Assembly: GCA_050187415.1 (NCBI GenBank)
Contig: JBFWXN010000018.1
Location: forward strand, 1-64,000
Origin: Ga0077555 sp050187415
GTDB taxonomy: Bacteria; Pseudomonadota; Alphaproteobacteria; Rhizobiales; Hyphomicrobiaceae
DNA length: 64,000 nt
Direction of reading: 5' to 3'
A model generated the notes under the pieces. That model was not told the origin of the DNA. It saw only the letters and a program-made list of their open reading frames with translations, and did no database searches. Below, piece after piece: positions 7,607 through 16,761 of this stretch (its first letter is position 1; the number at the start of each line of letters is the position of its first letter). The translations under genes and the position numbers were made by a program.

Positions 7607-8635
7607 TCACGGCCGCTTCACAGCCACCTGCCTGAGAGCCGGGAGCAACTCGTCCGAAATCAGCCGCATGCTCGGCAGCGACGCGGACGCCGGCATCCCC
7701 GCCCAGTTGGTGCGCACGACAAGGTGGCTGCATCCGAATTCGTCCCAGTAGGGGCGGAGTTGCTCGAAGCAGTCCTCCGGCGAGCCGATGATGAACCGAC
7801 CCTCGGTCAGTTCCTCGAACGATCGTGAGAAGTCGGCATTGTCCGGCATCACTTTGTCCTGCCCCCACTTGGCATAGTCGGCATACTTGCCGCCGAGATA
7901 GGGCGCCGCCATCTCGATCGCGGTTCGCCGATCCTTGGCGCAGAAGACTTCCTTGAACACGGGTAGATCACGGGGGAACGGTTTGCCGCACGCGTGCAAC
8001 TCCTCCCGGTAAACAGTCATCATGCGGCGGATCGAATCGAGCGTCGCGTGCGGATTGATGAACCAGGCGTCCGCCAGTCGTGCCGCCCGACGCACGGCCG
8101 GGTCGTTGTTCGCCGCGATCCAGATCGGCGGGCCCGGTTGCTGGACCGGCCGAATGTTCATGACGACGTTGTCGAGCCGGCAGGTCTCGTCCTCGTAGGT
8201 GACCGGCTTGCCCGACCAGAGTTGCTGCGCCAGGTCGAGATAGGCTTCGAAGCGCCTCACGCGCGCACCTTTCTGCACGCCGAAGGCATCGAACTCGACA
8301 TCGCGATAGCCGAGCCCGACCCCGAACACGAAATTCCCTTTCGCGAGGATGTCGAGCGTCGCAATCGTCTCCGCCGTATAAACCGGGTTGTGCAGGTTGA
8401 GCAGCAGGATACCCGTGCCGATCGTCATCTCACCCGCCTCGGCGGCGAGACGCGCCAGGAATGGCACGAGCTGAAGCTGCTTGTTGTCGCCTTCGTTCAG
8501 GTAATGCTGGCCAGTCAGCAGCGAATCCCAACCACGATCGCGCGCATGGTGCACCATGGCGATCTGGTCGCCCAGCGCCTGCACCATATCGGCCCCGGTC
8601 TTCTGCTGGTTGGTGATGAAAAGTCCGACTTTCAT
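7607..8635 (-). CDS. LLM-class (luciferase-like) flavin-dependent oxidoreductase
   Basis: A 342-residue bacterial-luciferase-like TIM barrel. Recognisable pieces are the start MKVGLFI, GWDSLLTGQHY, IGTGILLLNLHNPVYTAE, GVGLGYRDVEFDAFG and PIWIAANNDPAVRRAA. Such enzymes use FMNH2 or F420 to oxidise or reduce varied substrates; the cofactor cannot be assigned here. GAGG lies 9 nt before the ATG. It sits downstream of another LLM gene on the same strand with a 145-nt gap, so co-transcription is possible. Confidence 0.87.
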   Translation of the reverse strand: MKVGLFITNQQKTGADMVQALGDQIAMVHHARDRGWDSLLTGQHYLNEGDNKQLQLVPFLARLAAEAGEMTIGTGILLLNLHNPVYTAETIATLDILAKGNFVFGVGLGYRDVEFDAFGVQKGARVRRFEAYLDLAQQLWSGKPVTYEDETCRLDNVVMNIRPVQQPGPPIWIAANNDPAVRRAARLADAWFINPHATLDSIRRMMTVYREELHACGKPFPRDLPVFKEVFCAKDRRTAIEMAAPYLGGKYADYAKWGQDKVMPDNADFSRSFEELTEGRFIIGSPEDCFEQLRPYWDEFGCSHLVVRTNWAGMPASASLPSMRLISDELLPALRQVAVKRP

Positions 8636-8780
8636 GACACGTGTCCTCGAACCACAGGGCGATGTGAGACGGCGCGCGCCGCGCCGCCATCAAGTGTGTT
8701 GCGAGCATTTTCAAGCTTTACGGGCCGGGGAGCAATCAACCAGCAAGCAGCTCGGTCGGTCGAAACGCATGGCGGCCGGA

Positions 8781-9740
8781 TCAAGCCTTGTGCCGGGCGA
8801 TGACCTCGGCTCCGAACCGCTCGATGCGCCCGACGGTCTCCTCGATGGTTGCGCCTCCGAGCCTCAGCGCGGCATGGCTGATGCCGGCCTCGGTTAACGC
8901 TTCGGCGTCGGCGAGCATATCGGCGGAGGTGCCTGTGAACATCCGCCGCGCCGAGCCATCCGCCACGCGGTGATCGCCCCACTCGAAGAAATCCTGCACC
9001 AACAGCGTGAACCCAAGTGTCGCCGGATCGCGTCCCGATGCTTCGCACAAAGCCCGCACATGCTCGATGCCGGCCCTGAGCCGCACGGGCGTGTCGAGCG
9101 GCATCGTCTGGCTGTTGTTGCCCGGATACCAGGTGCTGCCGTACTTGATCGCTCGACGAATAGCTGGCGCACTCTCGCCGCCGATCCAGAGCGGGGGGTG
9201 CGGCTTCTGCAGTGGCTTCGGCTCAAAGATCACTTCATTGAATTTGACGTGCTCACCATGAAATGATGGCCGCTCCTTGGTCCAAAGCTCGATGAACGCG
9301 GCCAGGCTCTCGTCCGTCACCGCGCCGCGGTCTGCAAAGTTCGCCGAGAGCGCCGCGAACTCTTCCTTCATCCACCCGGCGCCCGCCCCGACGATGAGCC
9401 GGCCTTTCGAAAGCACGTCGATCGTTGCCAGCATCTTCGCCGTGAGCATGGCTGGTCGATGCGGCACGACCAGCACCGACGTGAGCAGACGCAATCGCTG
9501 CGTCGCTGCGGCCAGAAACGCGATCGTCGATAGCTGATCGAAGCAGTGGCCGTGTTGCGCACCCCCGAACGTGCCACCGGCAACGTAGGGGTAATGCGTC
9601 TCGCGCTCGGCCGGAATCACGAGATGGTCGCTGACCGAGAGGAAATCGAAGCCGGCCTTTTCGGCGGCCGCGGCAACGGCCATATAGTTGTCCGCGGACG
9701 TAAAGACCCGCTGCGTCAGCGTGCTCAAGCCGAATTTCAT
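8781..9740 (-). CDS. LLM-class flavin/F420-dependent oxidoreductase
   Basis: A 319-residue luciferase-like oxidoreductase resembling the F420-dependent-type subgroup: MKFGLSTL, FDFLSVSDHLVIP, LRLLTSVLVVPHRPAMLTAK, GRLIVGAGAGWMKEEF and PPLWIGGESAPAIRRA. The ATG at 9740 is preceded by GAGGAG at a good distance, so an in-frame extension to 9824, which runs through a terminator, is rejected. Cofactor and substrate unknown. It forms a tandem pair with the LLM gene at 7607-8635 but is clearly divergent from it. Confidence 0.87.
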   Translation of the reverse strand: MKFGLSTLTQRVFTSADNYMAVAAAAEKAGFDFLSVSDHLVIPAERETHYPYVAGGTFGGAQHGHCFDQLSTIAFLAAATQRLRLLTSVLVVPHRPAMLTAKMLATIDVLSKGRLIVGAGAGWMKEEFAALSANFADRGAVTDESLAAFIELWTKERPSFHGEHVKFNEVIFEPKPLQKPHPPLWIGGESAPAIRRAIKYGSTWYPGNNSQTMPLDTPVRLRAGIEHVRALCEASGRDPATLGFTLLVQDFFEWGDHRVADGSARRMFTGTSADMLADAEALTEAGISHAALRLGGATIEETVGRIERFGAEVIARHKA

Positions 9741-9776
9741 GTGGCCGGTCTCCTCGACATCCGCCTGCGCGCAAAA

Positions 9777-9805
9777 AAGCCGGGCTCGATCATGGAGCCC
9801 GGCTT
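9777..9805 (-). terminator. Rho-independent terminator after H1-like gene
   Basis: A perfect 11-bp stem (AAGCCGGGCTC with its complement, 7-nt loop) is followed on the minus strand by a run of T. It separates the H1-like gene from the downstream LLM gene. Confidence 0.88.
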
Positions 9806-9871
9806 CGTCGATTGCCAGTATCAACTGTGCACCAGTCAGCCACGCGGCGGTGCCGGCCGTCTCCTATACGA

Positions 9872-10171
9872 CTACTTCTTCGCGGCCTTCTTGGCGGGCG
9901 CCTTGGCAGCTGGCTTGGCGGGGGCCTTGGCCGCCTTCTGCGTCAACGCCGATGCGGCCGCTGTCTTGGCAGCCGCGCTGGCCTTGGGATCCCTCATGAC
10001 CTTGGCCGCTGCGGTCGCCGCCTTGGCGCTCGTGACTTCCCTGCTCTTGCTCTGGGTCAGCGCCGAAGCCGCAGCCACCTTGGCATTCTTGCTCGCCGTC
10101 GGGTCCTTCAGCACCTTCGCCGCCGCGGACGCTGCCTTCGTTCCCGTGCTCTCGCTCTTCCTGACGGCCAT
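9872..10171 (-). CDS. Small Ala/Lys-rich repeat protein, histone H1-like tail
   Basis: A 99-residue basic protein. Residues 12-40 and 50-78 are a tandem repeat of 29 residues (KAASAAAKVLKDP... and KAATAAAKVMRDP..., both ending AAASALTQ). The tail 79-99 is built from K, A and P only (8 Lys in 21), like the C-terminus of histone H1 or bacterial H1-like proteins. Related small repeat proteins are common in Rhizobiales, where they are mostly uncharacterised. DNA or RNA binding is an inference. GGAG stands 9 nt before the ATG at 10171. It is a single-gene unit divergent from dapD. Confidence 0.8.
   Translation of the reverse strand: MAVRKSESTGTKAASAAAKVLKDPTASKNAKVAAASALTQSKSREVTSAKAATAAAKVMRDPKASAAAKTAAASALTQKAAKAPAKPAAKAPAKKAAKK
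9938..10024 (-). repeat. Internal 29-residue coding repeat, copy 2
   Basis: Second copy (residues 50-78), offset 38 residues from copy 1. Differences are mostly S/T, L/M and K/R exchanges. Confidence 0.8.
10052..10138 (-). repeat. Internal 29-residue coding repeat, copy 1
   Basis: First copy of the duplicated unit in the H1-like protein (residues 12-40). It ends with the same AAASALTQ as copy 2. Confidence 0.8.
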
Positions 10172-10400
10172 ATCCGTAGTCTCCTTGATGTGCCGGCCCA
10201 AGGCTCGGCGATGCAGCTACATTCGCTATGCGGATTCGCGCGTCGTTGACATCATCCACAGGCAAAAAACCTGTTGATCCTGCACGCCGCGCGGATCGGC
10301 CGATGCCTTGTCCCGACCACGGACCGCGATTGACAGGCCGACCACACCCGCGCCACAACGCCAGCCGAAAGCCAATCGCCGTTGCGAAGGAGCCGCCAAG

Positions 10401-11243
10401 ATGTCGACCGCCGACCTGCAGCAGACCATCGAAGCCGCCTGGGAGGCGCGTGATGGCGTCAATTCGTCGACAAAAGGCGCGGTTCGCGATGCGGTCGCAA
10501 ATGCGATCGAGATGCTGGACAAGGGCACCGCCCGCACCGCCGAGAAAAGGGGCGAGGAGTGGGTGGTCAACCAGTGGCTCAAGAAAGCCGTGCTGCTGTC
10601 GTTCCGCCTCAACGACATGGGGCTGATCGCGGGTGCCCCCGGCGGCTCGTCCTGGTGGGACAAGGTCCCTTCGAAGTTCGACGGCATGGGCACTGACGAC
10701 TTCAAGAAGGCCGGCTTCCGAGCGGTCCCCGGTGCCGTTGTCCGCCGCGGCTCGTACATTGCGCCGAACGTGGTGCTGATGCCCTCGTTCGTAAATCTCG
10801 GCGCGTACGTCGGCGAGCGCACCATGGTCGACACCTGGGCAACGGTCGGATCGTGCGCTCAGATCGGCAAGGACTGCCATCTGTCCGGCGGCGTCGGCAT
10901 CGGAGGCGTTCTCGAGCCGCTGCAGGCCAATCCGGTCATCATCGAGGACAACTGTTTCGTCGGCGCACGCTCCGAAGTGGTCGAAGGCGTTATCGTTGGC
11001 GAGGGCTCAGTGCTTTCCATGGGCGTCTTCATTTCCGCCACCACGAAGATCGTTGACCGATCGACCGGCCAGATCCACATGGGCAAGGTGCCGCCCTACT
11101 CCGTGGTCGTGCCCGGCTCGCTTCCGGGAATGCCTCTGCCGAATGGCATGACCGGACCCGGGCTCTATTGCGCCGTCATCGTCAAGACCGTCGATGCGCA
11201 GACGCGCGCCAAGACCTCGATCAACGATCTGCTCCGCGATTGA
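10401..11243 (+). CDS. dapD: 2,3,4,5-tetrahydropyridine-2,6-dicarboxylate N-succinyltransferase
   Basis: A 280-residue DapD, which succinylates tetrahydrodipicolinate in the lysine/diaminopimelate pathway (EC 2.3.1.117). After an N-terminal helical domain, residues about 100-240 form hexapeptide repeats of a left-handed beta-helix (VVLMPSFVNLGAYVGERTMV, then CAQIGKDCHLSGGVGIGGV), with VIIEDNCFVGARSEVVEGV and the usual C-terminal KVPPYSVVVPGSLPG. AAGGAG precedes the ATG at 10401 by about 9 nt, so an in-frame extension to 10308 is not needed. Length is as expected for the family. Confidence 0.96.
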   Translation: MSTADLQQTIEAAWEARDGVNSSTKGAVRDAVANAIEMLDKGTARTAEKRGEEWVVNQWLKKAVLLSFRLNDMGLIAGAPGGSSWWDKVPSKFDGMGTDDFKKAGFRAVPGAVVRRGSYIAPNVVLMPSFVNLGAYVGERTMVDTWATVGSCAQIGKDCHLSGGVGIGGVLEPLQANPVIIEDNCFVGARSEVVEGVIVGEGSVLSMGVFISATTKIVDRSTGQIHMGKVPPYSVVVPGSLPGMPLPNGMTGPGLYCAVIVKTVDAQTRAKTSINDLLRD

Positions 11244-11294
11244 CGCGAATACGCTGTGCCGCCCGCATGACAAGGGCTTGCTTGCGCCCGCAGT

Positions 11295-11319
11295 AGCGGC
11301 CGCCTACTCGGCGGCTGCT
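11295..11319. other. Hairpin at convergent gene ends
   Basis: A 10-bp stem with one G-U pair and a 5-nt loop overlaps the stop codon of the thioredoxin-like gene and faces the end of dapD. There is no T tract, so terminator function is uncertain. Confidence 0.35.
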
Positions 11320-11954
11320 CGCTTGCCGGCTCGCAGATAGGCTACGCCCTCGGCCACGGCTTTGCGAAAGCCAGCCATATCCTGCTGCCCCGTGGCGAAG
11401 TCCGACAGGTCCTTGGTGTTGCGCGCAAAGATCCGCTCCGGCTGTGTCGGATCGATGATGAACAGGAACGGTATCGCCTCGAGCTTGACATCGCCGGACC
11501 GTGCCAGCAGGGCCTTGACCGCAGCATCGCCGCTATAGATCAGCGCGTTGCGCCCCTTGTGCGTCGCCGAAAGACCGACCTCGATATGCTTGAAAGTCTT
11601 GGCATAGTCGATCGGATCACCCTGCCGTCCGAAGAATTCCGGTCCCGGCATGGCGCGCTGCAACGCGGCGCACCAAGGACACCAGGTCGCGCCTACCGTG
11701 ACGATCAGGAGCTTGCCTTCTTGCCGCGCCCCTTCGATCGACTGTGTCAGGTAGGCGAGTTGATCCTCGCAGACCTTGTACACCGCGCCGCCAGGCCTTA
11801 TCGGCTGCGACGCCCGCACCGGGTCGTCGAGACACGGCGTCGCCGGCTTATAGACATAACCATCCGGTGCAAGCTTCCAGACCTGCGCCGAAGCCGTCGT
11901 CGAGACCAGCACGGCAAGCAGAAAGGCCCCGAATAGGGGGCGCCAGTCCATCAT
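11304..11954 (-). CDS. Secreted thioredoxin-fold protein with CPWC motif
   Basis: A 216-residue protein with an N-terminal signal peptide (hydrophobic FGAFLLAVLVSTTASA) and a thioredoxin-like domain. LLIVTVGATWCPWC holds the redox pair at about C92 and C95, and a later IPFLFIID carries the cis-Pro. Two further Cys lie in the region before the domain. It is probably a periplasmic thiol oxidoreductase; partner unknown. GTG and two ATG codons are stacked at the start; I chose the ATG at 11954, 8 nt after GGAG. It is convergent with dapD. Confidence 0.8.
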   Translation of the reverse strand: MMDWRPLFGAFLLAVLVSTTASAQVWKLAPDGYVYKPATPCLDDPVRASQPIRPGGAVYKVCEDQLAYLTQSIEGARQEGKLLIVTVGATWCPWCAALQRAMPGPEFFGRQGDPIDYAKTFKHIEVGLSATHKGRNALIYSGDAAVKALLARSGDVKLEAIPFLFIIDPTQPERIFARNTKDLSDFATGQQDMAGFRKAVAEGVAYLRAGKRAAAE

Positions 11955-12063
11955 CACGAATCTCCGTCCGAAGTATCGATCGACAAGTATTACCGGGATC
12001 TCAGATCGGATCGAAGGTCACAGAGCACAAGAACCGTTCGCCTCGCGCGCCATCACATTGCGG

Positions 12064-12582
12064 TCAAGTGCAGCCCGACGACATCGACTGAATGGCGGCC
12101 GTCAAACCCAGCAGCGAGTAGGTGTCACTGGTCTGCTGCCCCTCGGCGGACGTGGCGGTAATGGTCATGGACCGCCCTCTGCGCATGACATCGAGCAGTT
12201 TCAACTCGTCGTTGGCATCGCTCACGTAGGCGCGATCACCGTCGGGAAAGAGATCGAAGCGCGTCCCGTCGACGTCGACCTCGATCTGAGCCCCCTTTTT
12301 CAGGGCGACTCCAACCAGCACGCTGATCTCGGCCTTGATGCCTGCCTTCGGCCACGCCGTAACATAGACGTGAGGGCTCTCCTTGCGCGCCTTTTGCGGA
12401 CTGGCCTCGGTCGGCTCGGACACGGCAAAGCACATGCGCTGATCATCCGATCCGTGCCGATAGGCCTTCCAGTCGGTGTGAGTGCTCATAAGCTCTGCGG
12501 CGTCGGCGAGGCCGATCCAAATCGGACCACCCACCAGTTGCAGAACGAAGATCAAGAAGGCGGTTTTGAAGTGTCGTATCAT
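12064..12582 (-). CDS. Invasion-associated locus B (IalB)-like secreted protein
   Basis: A 172-residue exported protein: hydrophobic signal (TAFLIFVLQLVGGPIWIGLADA), then a domain of the IalB type, with W-x-AY near the start, RMCFAVSEP, VYVTAWP, VEVDVDGTRFDLFPDGDRAYV, a MRRGRSMTI segment, DTYSLLGLTAAI and a C-terminal SSGC. The pair of distant Cys (in MCF and SGC) is a family hallmark. IalB was first linked to Bartonella erythrocyte invasion, but the family is widespread in free-living alphaproteobacteria with unknown function. Confidence 0.75.
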   Translation of the reverse strand: MIRHFKTAFLIFVLQLVGGPIWIGLADAAELMSTHTDWKAYRHGSDDQRMCFAVSEPTEASPQKARKESPHVYVTAWPKAGIKAEISVLVGVALKKGAQIEVDVDGTRFDLFPDGDRAYVSDANDELKLLDVMRRGRSMTITATSAEGQQTSDTYSLLGLTAAIQSMSSGCT

Positions 12583-12735
12583 GAACCCGCATCATTCTTC
12601 GTGGAATTGGATGGCGAACCATCCCTCAATGCTGGCTCGAGGCCGGTATGTCCAGCATTGACAACCGCTCATGCTCGATTTTTGCGCGCGCTGTGGACAA
12701 CACTATGACGCGGCACGCGAAAATTGCCGAATCCG

Positions 12736-13239
12736 TCAGCGCGATCGCACCGTGTGCAGAGCAGGCAGCCTTGCGACCGGCTGCCTCGAGACGAGCCGGT
12801 CGTACATGACGATGGCGCCTGCCACCGCCACATTCACACAAAACCGCGTCGGGATTTTCACGATCGTATCGCAGCGCGCCAGCATCTCGGGCGAGAGTGA
12901 TCCCTTCTCCGGCCCCAGCACGTAGGCGGCCCGCGCCGGATGATGAAAGCGCGGCAACTCGGTTGCCTCGTCAACGAGTTCTATTCCGACCAGCACACAG
13001 CCGCGCGGAAGTGCTAAATCGTCAGCACTGCGCCAGTCGTAGTGCGGCAGGTGCTGGTCGCTGCGCGACGTATCCGCTACGGCCTCCAGCGCGCTATACA
13101 TAGCCCCGACCGTGAACGTGAAGGCTGCCCCGAAAGCATGCGCCGAGCGCATGAGGTTGCCGAGATTGCGGCTTTTCGACATGCGCTCTGCACCGACGGC
13201 AAAGAAGCCGCGTGCTGTCTCGAGGCCGGTTCCAGTCAT
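12736..13239 (-). CDS. SpoU/TrmH-family RNA 2'-O-methyltransferase
   Basis: A 167-residue SPOUT (trefoil-knot) methyltransferase without an added substrate-binding domain. The three SpoU motifs are present: NLGNLMRSAHAFGA (motif 1 with the Asn/Arg pair), AAYVLGPEKGSLSPEML (motif 2) and VKIPTRFCVNVAVAGAIVMYDR (motif 3). It would methylate a ribose 2'-OH on tRNA or rRNA using SAM; the target is not decidable. GAGG precedes the ATG at 13239. Confidence 0.85.
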   Translation of the reverse strand: MTGTGLETARGFFAVGAERMSKSRNLGNLMRSAHAFGAAFTFTVGAMYSALEAVADTSRSDQHLPHYDWRSADDLALPRGCVLVGIELVDEATELPRFHHPARAAYVLGPEKGSLSPEMLARCDTIVKIPTRFCVNVAVAGAIVMYDRLVSRQPVARLPALHTVRSR

Positions 13240-13589
13240 GGCGTCACCTCATGGAAGGTCGAGCGCGCATCAGGCGGCGGGCGCGGGCCTTCGGGCAAGC
13301 GACAAAGGCGTTCTGCGCCAATGACCAGCTTGCCATCCGCCAGCGCCGCACCGGGGAGCGGGGAGCCGCATCGGCACACGGCTTAAATGGTTCTTAAGCG
13401 TTCTCCGACATTCTGCCCATGATACGGCACGAGGAAGGAAGTCGTCGATCGTTTGCGTTTTTGCGTCGGCGTAGTCGGGCAGTCCCATCAGGCCTCCCGA
13501 ACTGTGACGCGAACGCTTGCTCCTCGGGCACTGCCTGACTGTCGAAGCCAGCCAGGTCCGATGCCGGTGCATTCGAAGGATCGACGCAG
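13240..13589. other. Intergenic region upstream of divergent methyltransferase and porin-like genes
   Basis: About 350 bp with no convincing gene; the open frames are short, compositionally biased shadows. It presumably contains both promoters. Confidence 0.5.
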
Positions 13590-14498
13590 ATGCGATTGAC
13601 ACGACTAATCCTGATGATGGGCCTGACGGTCGCCGTCGCGACCCCGAGCGCGCAGGCCGCCGACTGGAACCGCGGCGGCAGCGTCAAGGACTATGGCGGC
13701 GTTCCCGTGCCGGCGCCAATTCCCGTTATCGAAACCTTCAAGTGGTATCTGCGCGCTGACGTAGGTGGTGGCCTCGTCGACGGTGCCACACCGTCCATGA
13801 GCCAGAACCTTTACGGCCTCGATCGCGACCCGGCCGACGGGCCCGTGTTCGGCGCGACGTCGAGCTGGTTCACCGGCGATTTCGACACTTTCGCCATGGG
13901 CGGCGTCGGCGTCGGCGCCTATCTTTCGCCTCGCCTGCGCGCCGACGTCACAATCGACGTTCGCTCCAAGGGCGACGCTCATGTCGACGGCTCGTACAGC
14001 TTCTTGCGCGATCCCGCAGTTGTCGGTGCGAATATTCAGGTAGACGGTGCGACGCGCGAGCATACGGAGGTTCGCACCTCTGTTGCACTTGCCAACCTCT
14101 ACTGGGATCTGGTGGACCGCAGCAGCCGCCTCGTGCCGTATATCGGCGCAGGTGTCGGCCTTGCCATCCGCAACATCGACCGCGATCACAGCACCGTCGA
14201 AACACTCAGTGATCCGGCGAATCTGGCACCGGCCACAACCCGGACGTTCACCGGAGAGGGCACCGGACGGCAACTCGCTGTCGCTGCCGCGGCGACCGCC
14301 GGTGTCGCCTACAATATCAGCCAGGGTCTCGTGTTCGACCTCAGCTATCGCTACACCTACATCGGCGCGGTGGACTTCGACACGCGCATCAACTTCTCCG
14401 AGCCGATCAATGGACGCAACTCCGTCGATTCGCGCCTCTCGATCGCCGACACCCACGAGCACGCGATTCGCGCAGGCCTTCGCTGGAACGTGTGGTGA
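13590..14498 (+). CDS. Omp25-like outer-membrane beta-barrel protein
   Basis: A 302-residue outer-membrane protein: signal peptide (LTRLILMMGLTVAVATPSAQA, cleavage likely after AQA), a Pro-rich linker, then alternating beta strands (WYLRADVGGGL, VGAYLSPRLRADVTIDV, LVPYIGAGVGLAI, LVFDLSYRYTYIGAVDF) ending HAIRAGLRWNVW. An aromatic terminal residue is the usual outer-membrane insertion signal. It resembles the Omp25/RopB/opacity group of alphaproteobacteria. GAAGGA precedes the ATG. It has its own strong terminator. Confidence 0.82.
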   Translation: MRLTRLILMMGLTVAVATPSAQAADWNRGGSVKDYGGVPVPAPIPVIETFKWYLRADVGGGLVDGATPSMSQNLYGLDRDPADGPVFGATSSWFTGDFDTFAMGGVGVGAYLSPRLRADVTIDVRSKGDAHVDGSYSFLRDPAVVGANIQVDGATREHTEVRTSVALANLYWDLVDRSSRLVPYIGAGVGLAIRNIDRDHSTVETLSDPANLAPATTRTFTGEGTGRQLAVAAAATAGVAYNISQGLVFDLSYRYTYIGAVDFDTRINFSEPINGRNSVDSRLSIADTHEHAIRAGLRWNVW

Positions 14499-14536
14499 CG
14501 GCCTGCGACAGGCACTGATCTAGACGACGAAAAAAT

Positions 14537-14565
14537 GGGGCGGCTTCCTCGAACGAAGCCGCCCC
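14537..14565. terminator. Bidirectional Rho-independent terminator
   Basis: A perfect 11-bp stem (GGGGCGGCTTC with its complement, 7-nt loop) is flanked by T-rich tracts on both strands (GTTTCTTTTT on plus, ATTTTTTC on minus). It serves the convergent porin-like gene and hppA. Confidence 0.92.
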
Positions 14566-14616
14566 GTTTCTTTTTGGTCACGCGCCAATCGTCTTGGCGA
14601 CTTGCGTCGATCTTAT

Positions 14617-16761
14617 CTAGTGGCCGAGCACCGCCAGCAGCAGCAGGGCCACGATGTTCGTGATCTTGATCATCGGGTTGACGGCGGGTCCCGCCGTATC
14701 CTTGTAGGGATCGCCGACCGTATCGCCGGTCACGGACGCTTTGTGCGCTTCCGAGCCCTTCATGTGCCGCACGCCGTCCTTGTCGACGAACCCGTCTTCG
14801 AACGCCTTCTTGGCGTTGTCCCACGCGCCACCGCCCGATGTCATCGAGACGGCAACGAACAGGCCATTGACGATCACGCCGAGCAGCATCGCACCCAGCG
14901 CGGCGAATGCCTGGCCGGGACCCGCGATCGCCTTGACGACATAGAAACACACGATCGGCGACAGGACCGGCAGCAGCGACGGTACGATCATCTCCCGGAT
15001 CGCGGCCTTGGTCAGCAGATCGACCGCGCGGGCATAGTCGGGCTTTTCGGTGCCCTTCATGATGCCCGGCCTCTCCTTGAACTGCCGGCGGACCTCCTCG
15101 ACGATGGCACCAGCGGCCCGCCCAACCGCCGTCATGGCGATGCCGCCGAACAGATATGGCAGCAGCCCGCCGAACAGCAGGCCGACGACGACGTAGGGAT
15201 TGGACAGCGAGAAGTCGACCGTCAGGTTGTGGAACATCGAGGCCGGGGCGTTCTTCGCGGACTCGATGAAGAACTTGAGATCCTCGCTATAGGCGGCAAA
15301 CAGCACCAGCGCTCCGAGACCCGCCGAACCGATGGCATAGCCCTTGGTCACGGCTTTGGTCGTGTTGCCGACTGCATCGAGCGCGTCGGTGGTCTTTCGG
15401 ATATCGGACGGCAGTCCCGCCATCTCGGCAATTCCGCCGGCATTGTCCGTCACAGGACCGAAGGCATCGAGCGCCACGACGAAACCGGCCAGAGCCAGCA
15501 TGCTGGACACGGCGATGGCGATCCCGAACAGCCCGGCGAGCGCGTAGGTGACGATGATTCCGGCGATGATGATGAGAGCCGGCAGGGCGGTCGCCTCGAG
15601 CGAGATGGCGAGACCCTGAATCACGTTCGTGCCGTGTCCGGTCACCGAGGCCTGGCTGATCGACCGAACGGGGCGATAGCCGATGCCGGTGTAATACTCG
15701 GTGACGACGATGATGGCGGCCGTAATGGCCAGGCCGACGACACCGCACCAGAACAAATCCATTCCGGTGAACGACAGGCCTCCCTTGGTCGTGAATTGGG
15801 TGGTCATGCCAAGCAGGCTGTCGGTGATCGGATAGAGCGCGATCAAGGACAGGACGCCGGTGGCGATAAAGCCCTTGTAGAGCGCGCCCATGATTGAGTT
15901 GTTGGCGCCAAGGCGGACGAAATAGGTGCCCACGATCGAGGTCACCACGCAGGCCGCACAGATCGCCAGGGGATAGATCATCAGGTTGCCGACGAGCTGC
16001 TGCCCCGTGAAATAGATCGCGGCCAGCACCATGGTGGCAACGACCGAGACCGCATATGTCTCGAACAGGTCCGCAGCCATGCCGGCGCAGTCACCGACAT
16101 TGTCGCCGACGTTATCGGCGATCGTCGCCGGATTTCGGGGATCATCTTCCGGGATGCCCGCCTCGACCTTCCCGACCAGATCGCCGCCGACGTCGGCCCC
16201 CTTGGTGAAAATACCGCCGCCGAGACGAGCGAATATCGAGATCAGCGAGGCACCGAAGCCGAGTGCCACGAGCGCGTCGATCACCGTGCGGCTGGTGGAC
16301 GTATAGCCCATCGGGCCGGTCAGGATCGCGTAATAGACCGCGACGCCGAGCAGAGCCAGACCGGCAACGAGCATGCCCGTCACCGCACCCGCCCGGAAGG
16401 CCATTGAAAGCCCGTCGCCGAGCGATCTCGTCGCGGCTTGAGCCGTGCGTACGTTGGCACGCACCGAGACGTGCATGCCGATGAAGCCCGCTATGCCCGA
16501 TAGCACCGCGCCGATGAGAAATCCGATGGCCACCAGCCACCCGAGTAGAAAACCGACGAGCAGAAAGATCGGCACGCCTGCAATCGCGATAGTCGTGTAC
16601 TGGCGCGAAAGGTACGCCTGCGCACCCTCCTGAATAGCGCCCGCAATCTCCTGCATGCGCGCATTGCCGGCGTCGGCGGCCATCACTGCTTTGATCGTGA
16701 CGGCTCCGTAGACGATCGACAGCAGGCCGCCAAGGATGATGGCCCACATCATGGTGCTCAT
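14617..16761 (-). CDS. hppA: Membrane-bound proton-pumping pyrophosphatase, K+-independent type
   Basis: A 714-residue integral membrane pump with about 16 hydrophobic segments. It couples PPi hydrolysis to H+ export (EC 7.1.3.1). The PPi/Mg site is clear in GGGIFTKGADVGGDLVGKVE (181-200) and DNVGDNVGDCAG (217-227). GNTTKAVTKG (465-474) has Lys where K+-dependent enzymes have Ala, and this is the established marker of the K+-independent H+-PPase class. GGGGGAG precedes the ATG. It is a single-gene unit. In alphaproteobacteria such pumps conserve energy from biosynthetic PPi. Confidence 0.96.
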   Translation of the reverse strand: MSTMMWAIILGGLLSIVYGAVTIKAVMAADAGNARMQEIAGAIQEGAQAYLSRQYTTIAIAGVPIFLLVGFLLGWLVAIGFLIGAVLSGIAGFIGMHVSVRANVRTAQAATRSLGDGLSMAFRAGAVTGMLVAGLALLGVAVYYAILTGPMGYTSTSRTVIDALVALGFGASLISIFARLGGGIFTKGADVGGDLVGKVEAGIPEDDPRNPATIADNVGDNVGDCAGMAADLFETYAVSVVATMVLAAIYFTGQQLVGNLMIYPLAICAACVVTSIVGTYFVRLGANNSIMGALYKGFIATGVLSLIALYPITDSLLGMTTQFTTKGGLSFTGMDLFWCGVVGLAITAAIIVVTEYYTGIGYRPVRSISQASVTGHGTNVIQGLAISLEATALPALIIIAGIIVTYALAGLFGIAIAVSSMLALAGFVVALDAFGPVTDNAGGIAEMAGLPSDIRKTTDALDAVGNTTKAVTKGYAIGSAGLGALVLFAAYSEDLKFFIESAKNAPASMFHNLTVDFSLSNPYVVVGLLFGGLLPYLFGGIAMTAVGRAAGAIVEEVRRQFKERPGIMKGTEKPDYARAVDLLTKAAIREMIVPSLLPVLSPIVCFYVVKAIAGPGQAFAALGAMLLGVIVNGLFVAVSMTSGGGAWDNAKKAFEDGFVDKDGVRHMKGSEAHKASVTGDTVGDPYKDTAGPAVNPMIKITNIVALLLLAVLGH

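Noticed and set aside
13270..13602. Minus-strand open frame upstream of the porin-like gene
   Set aside because: No ribosome binding site, biased composition, overlaps the porin start region.
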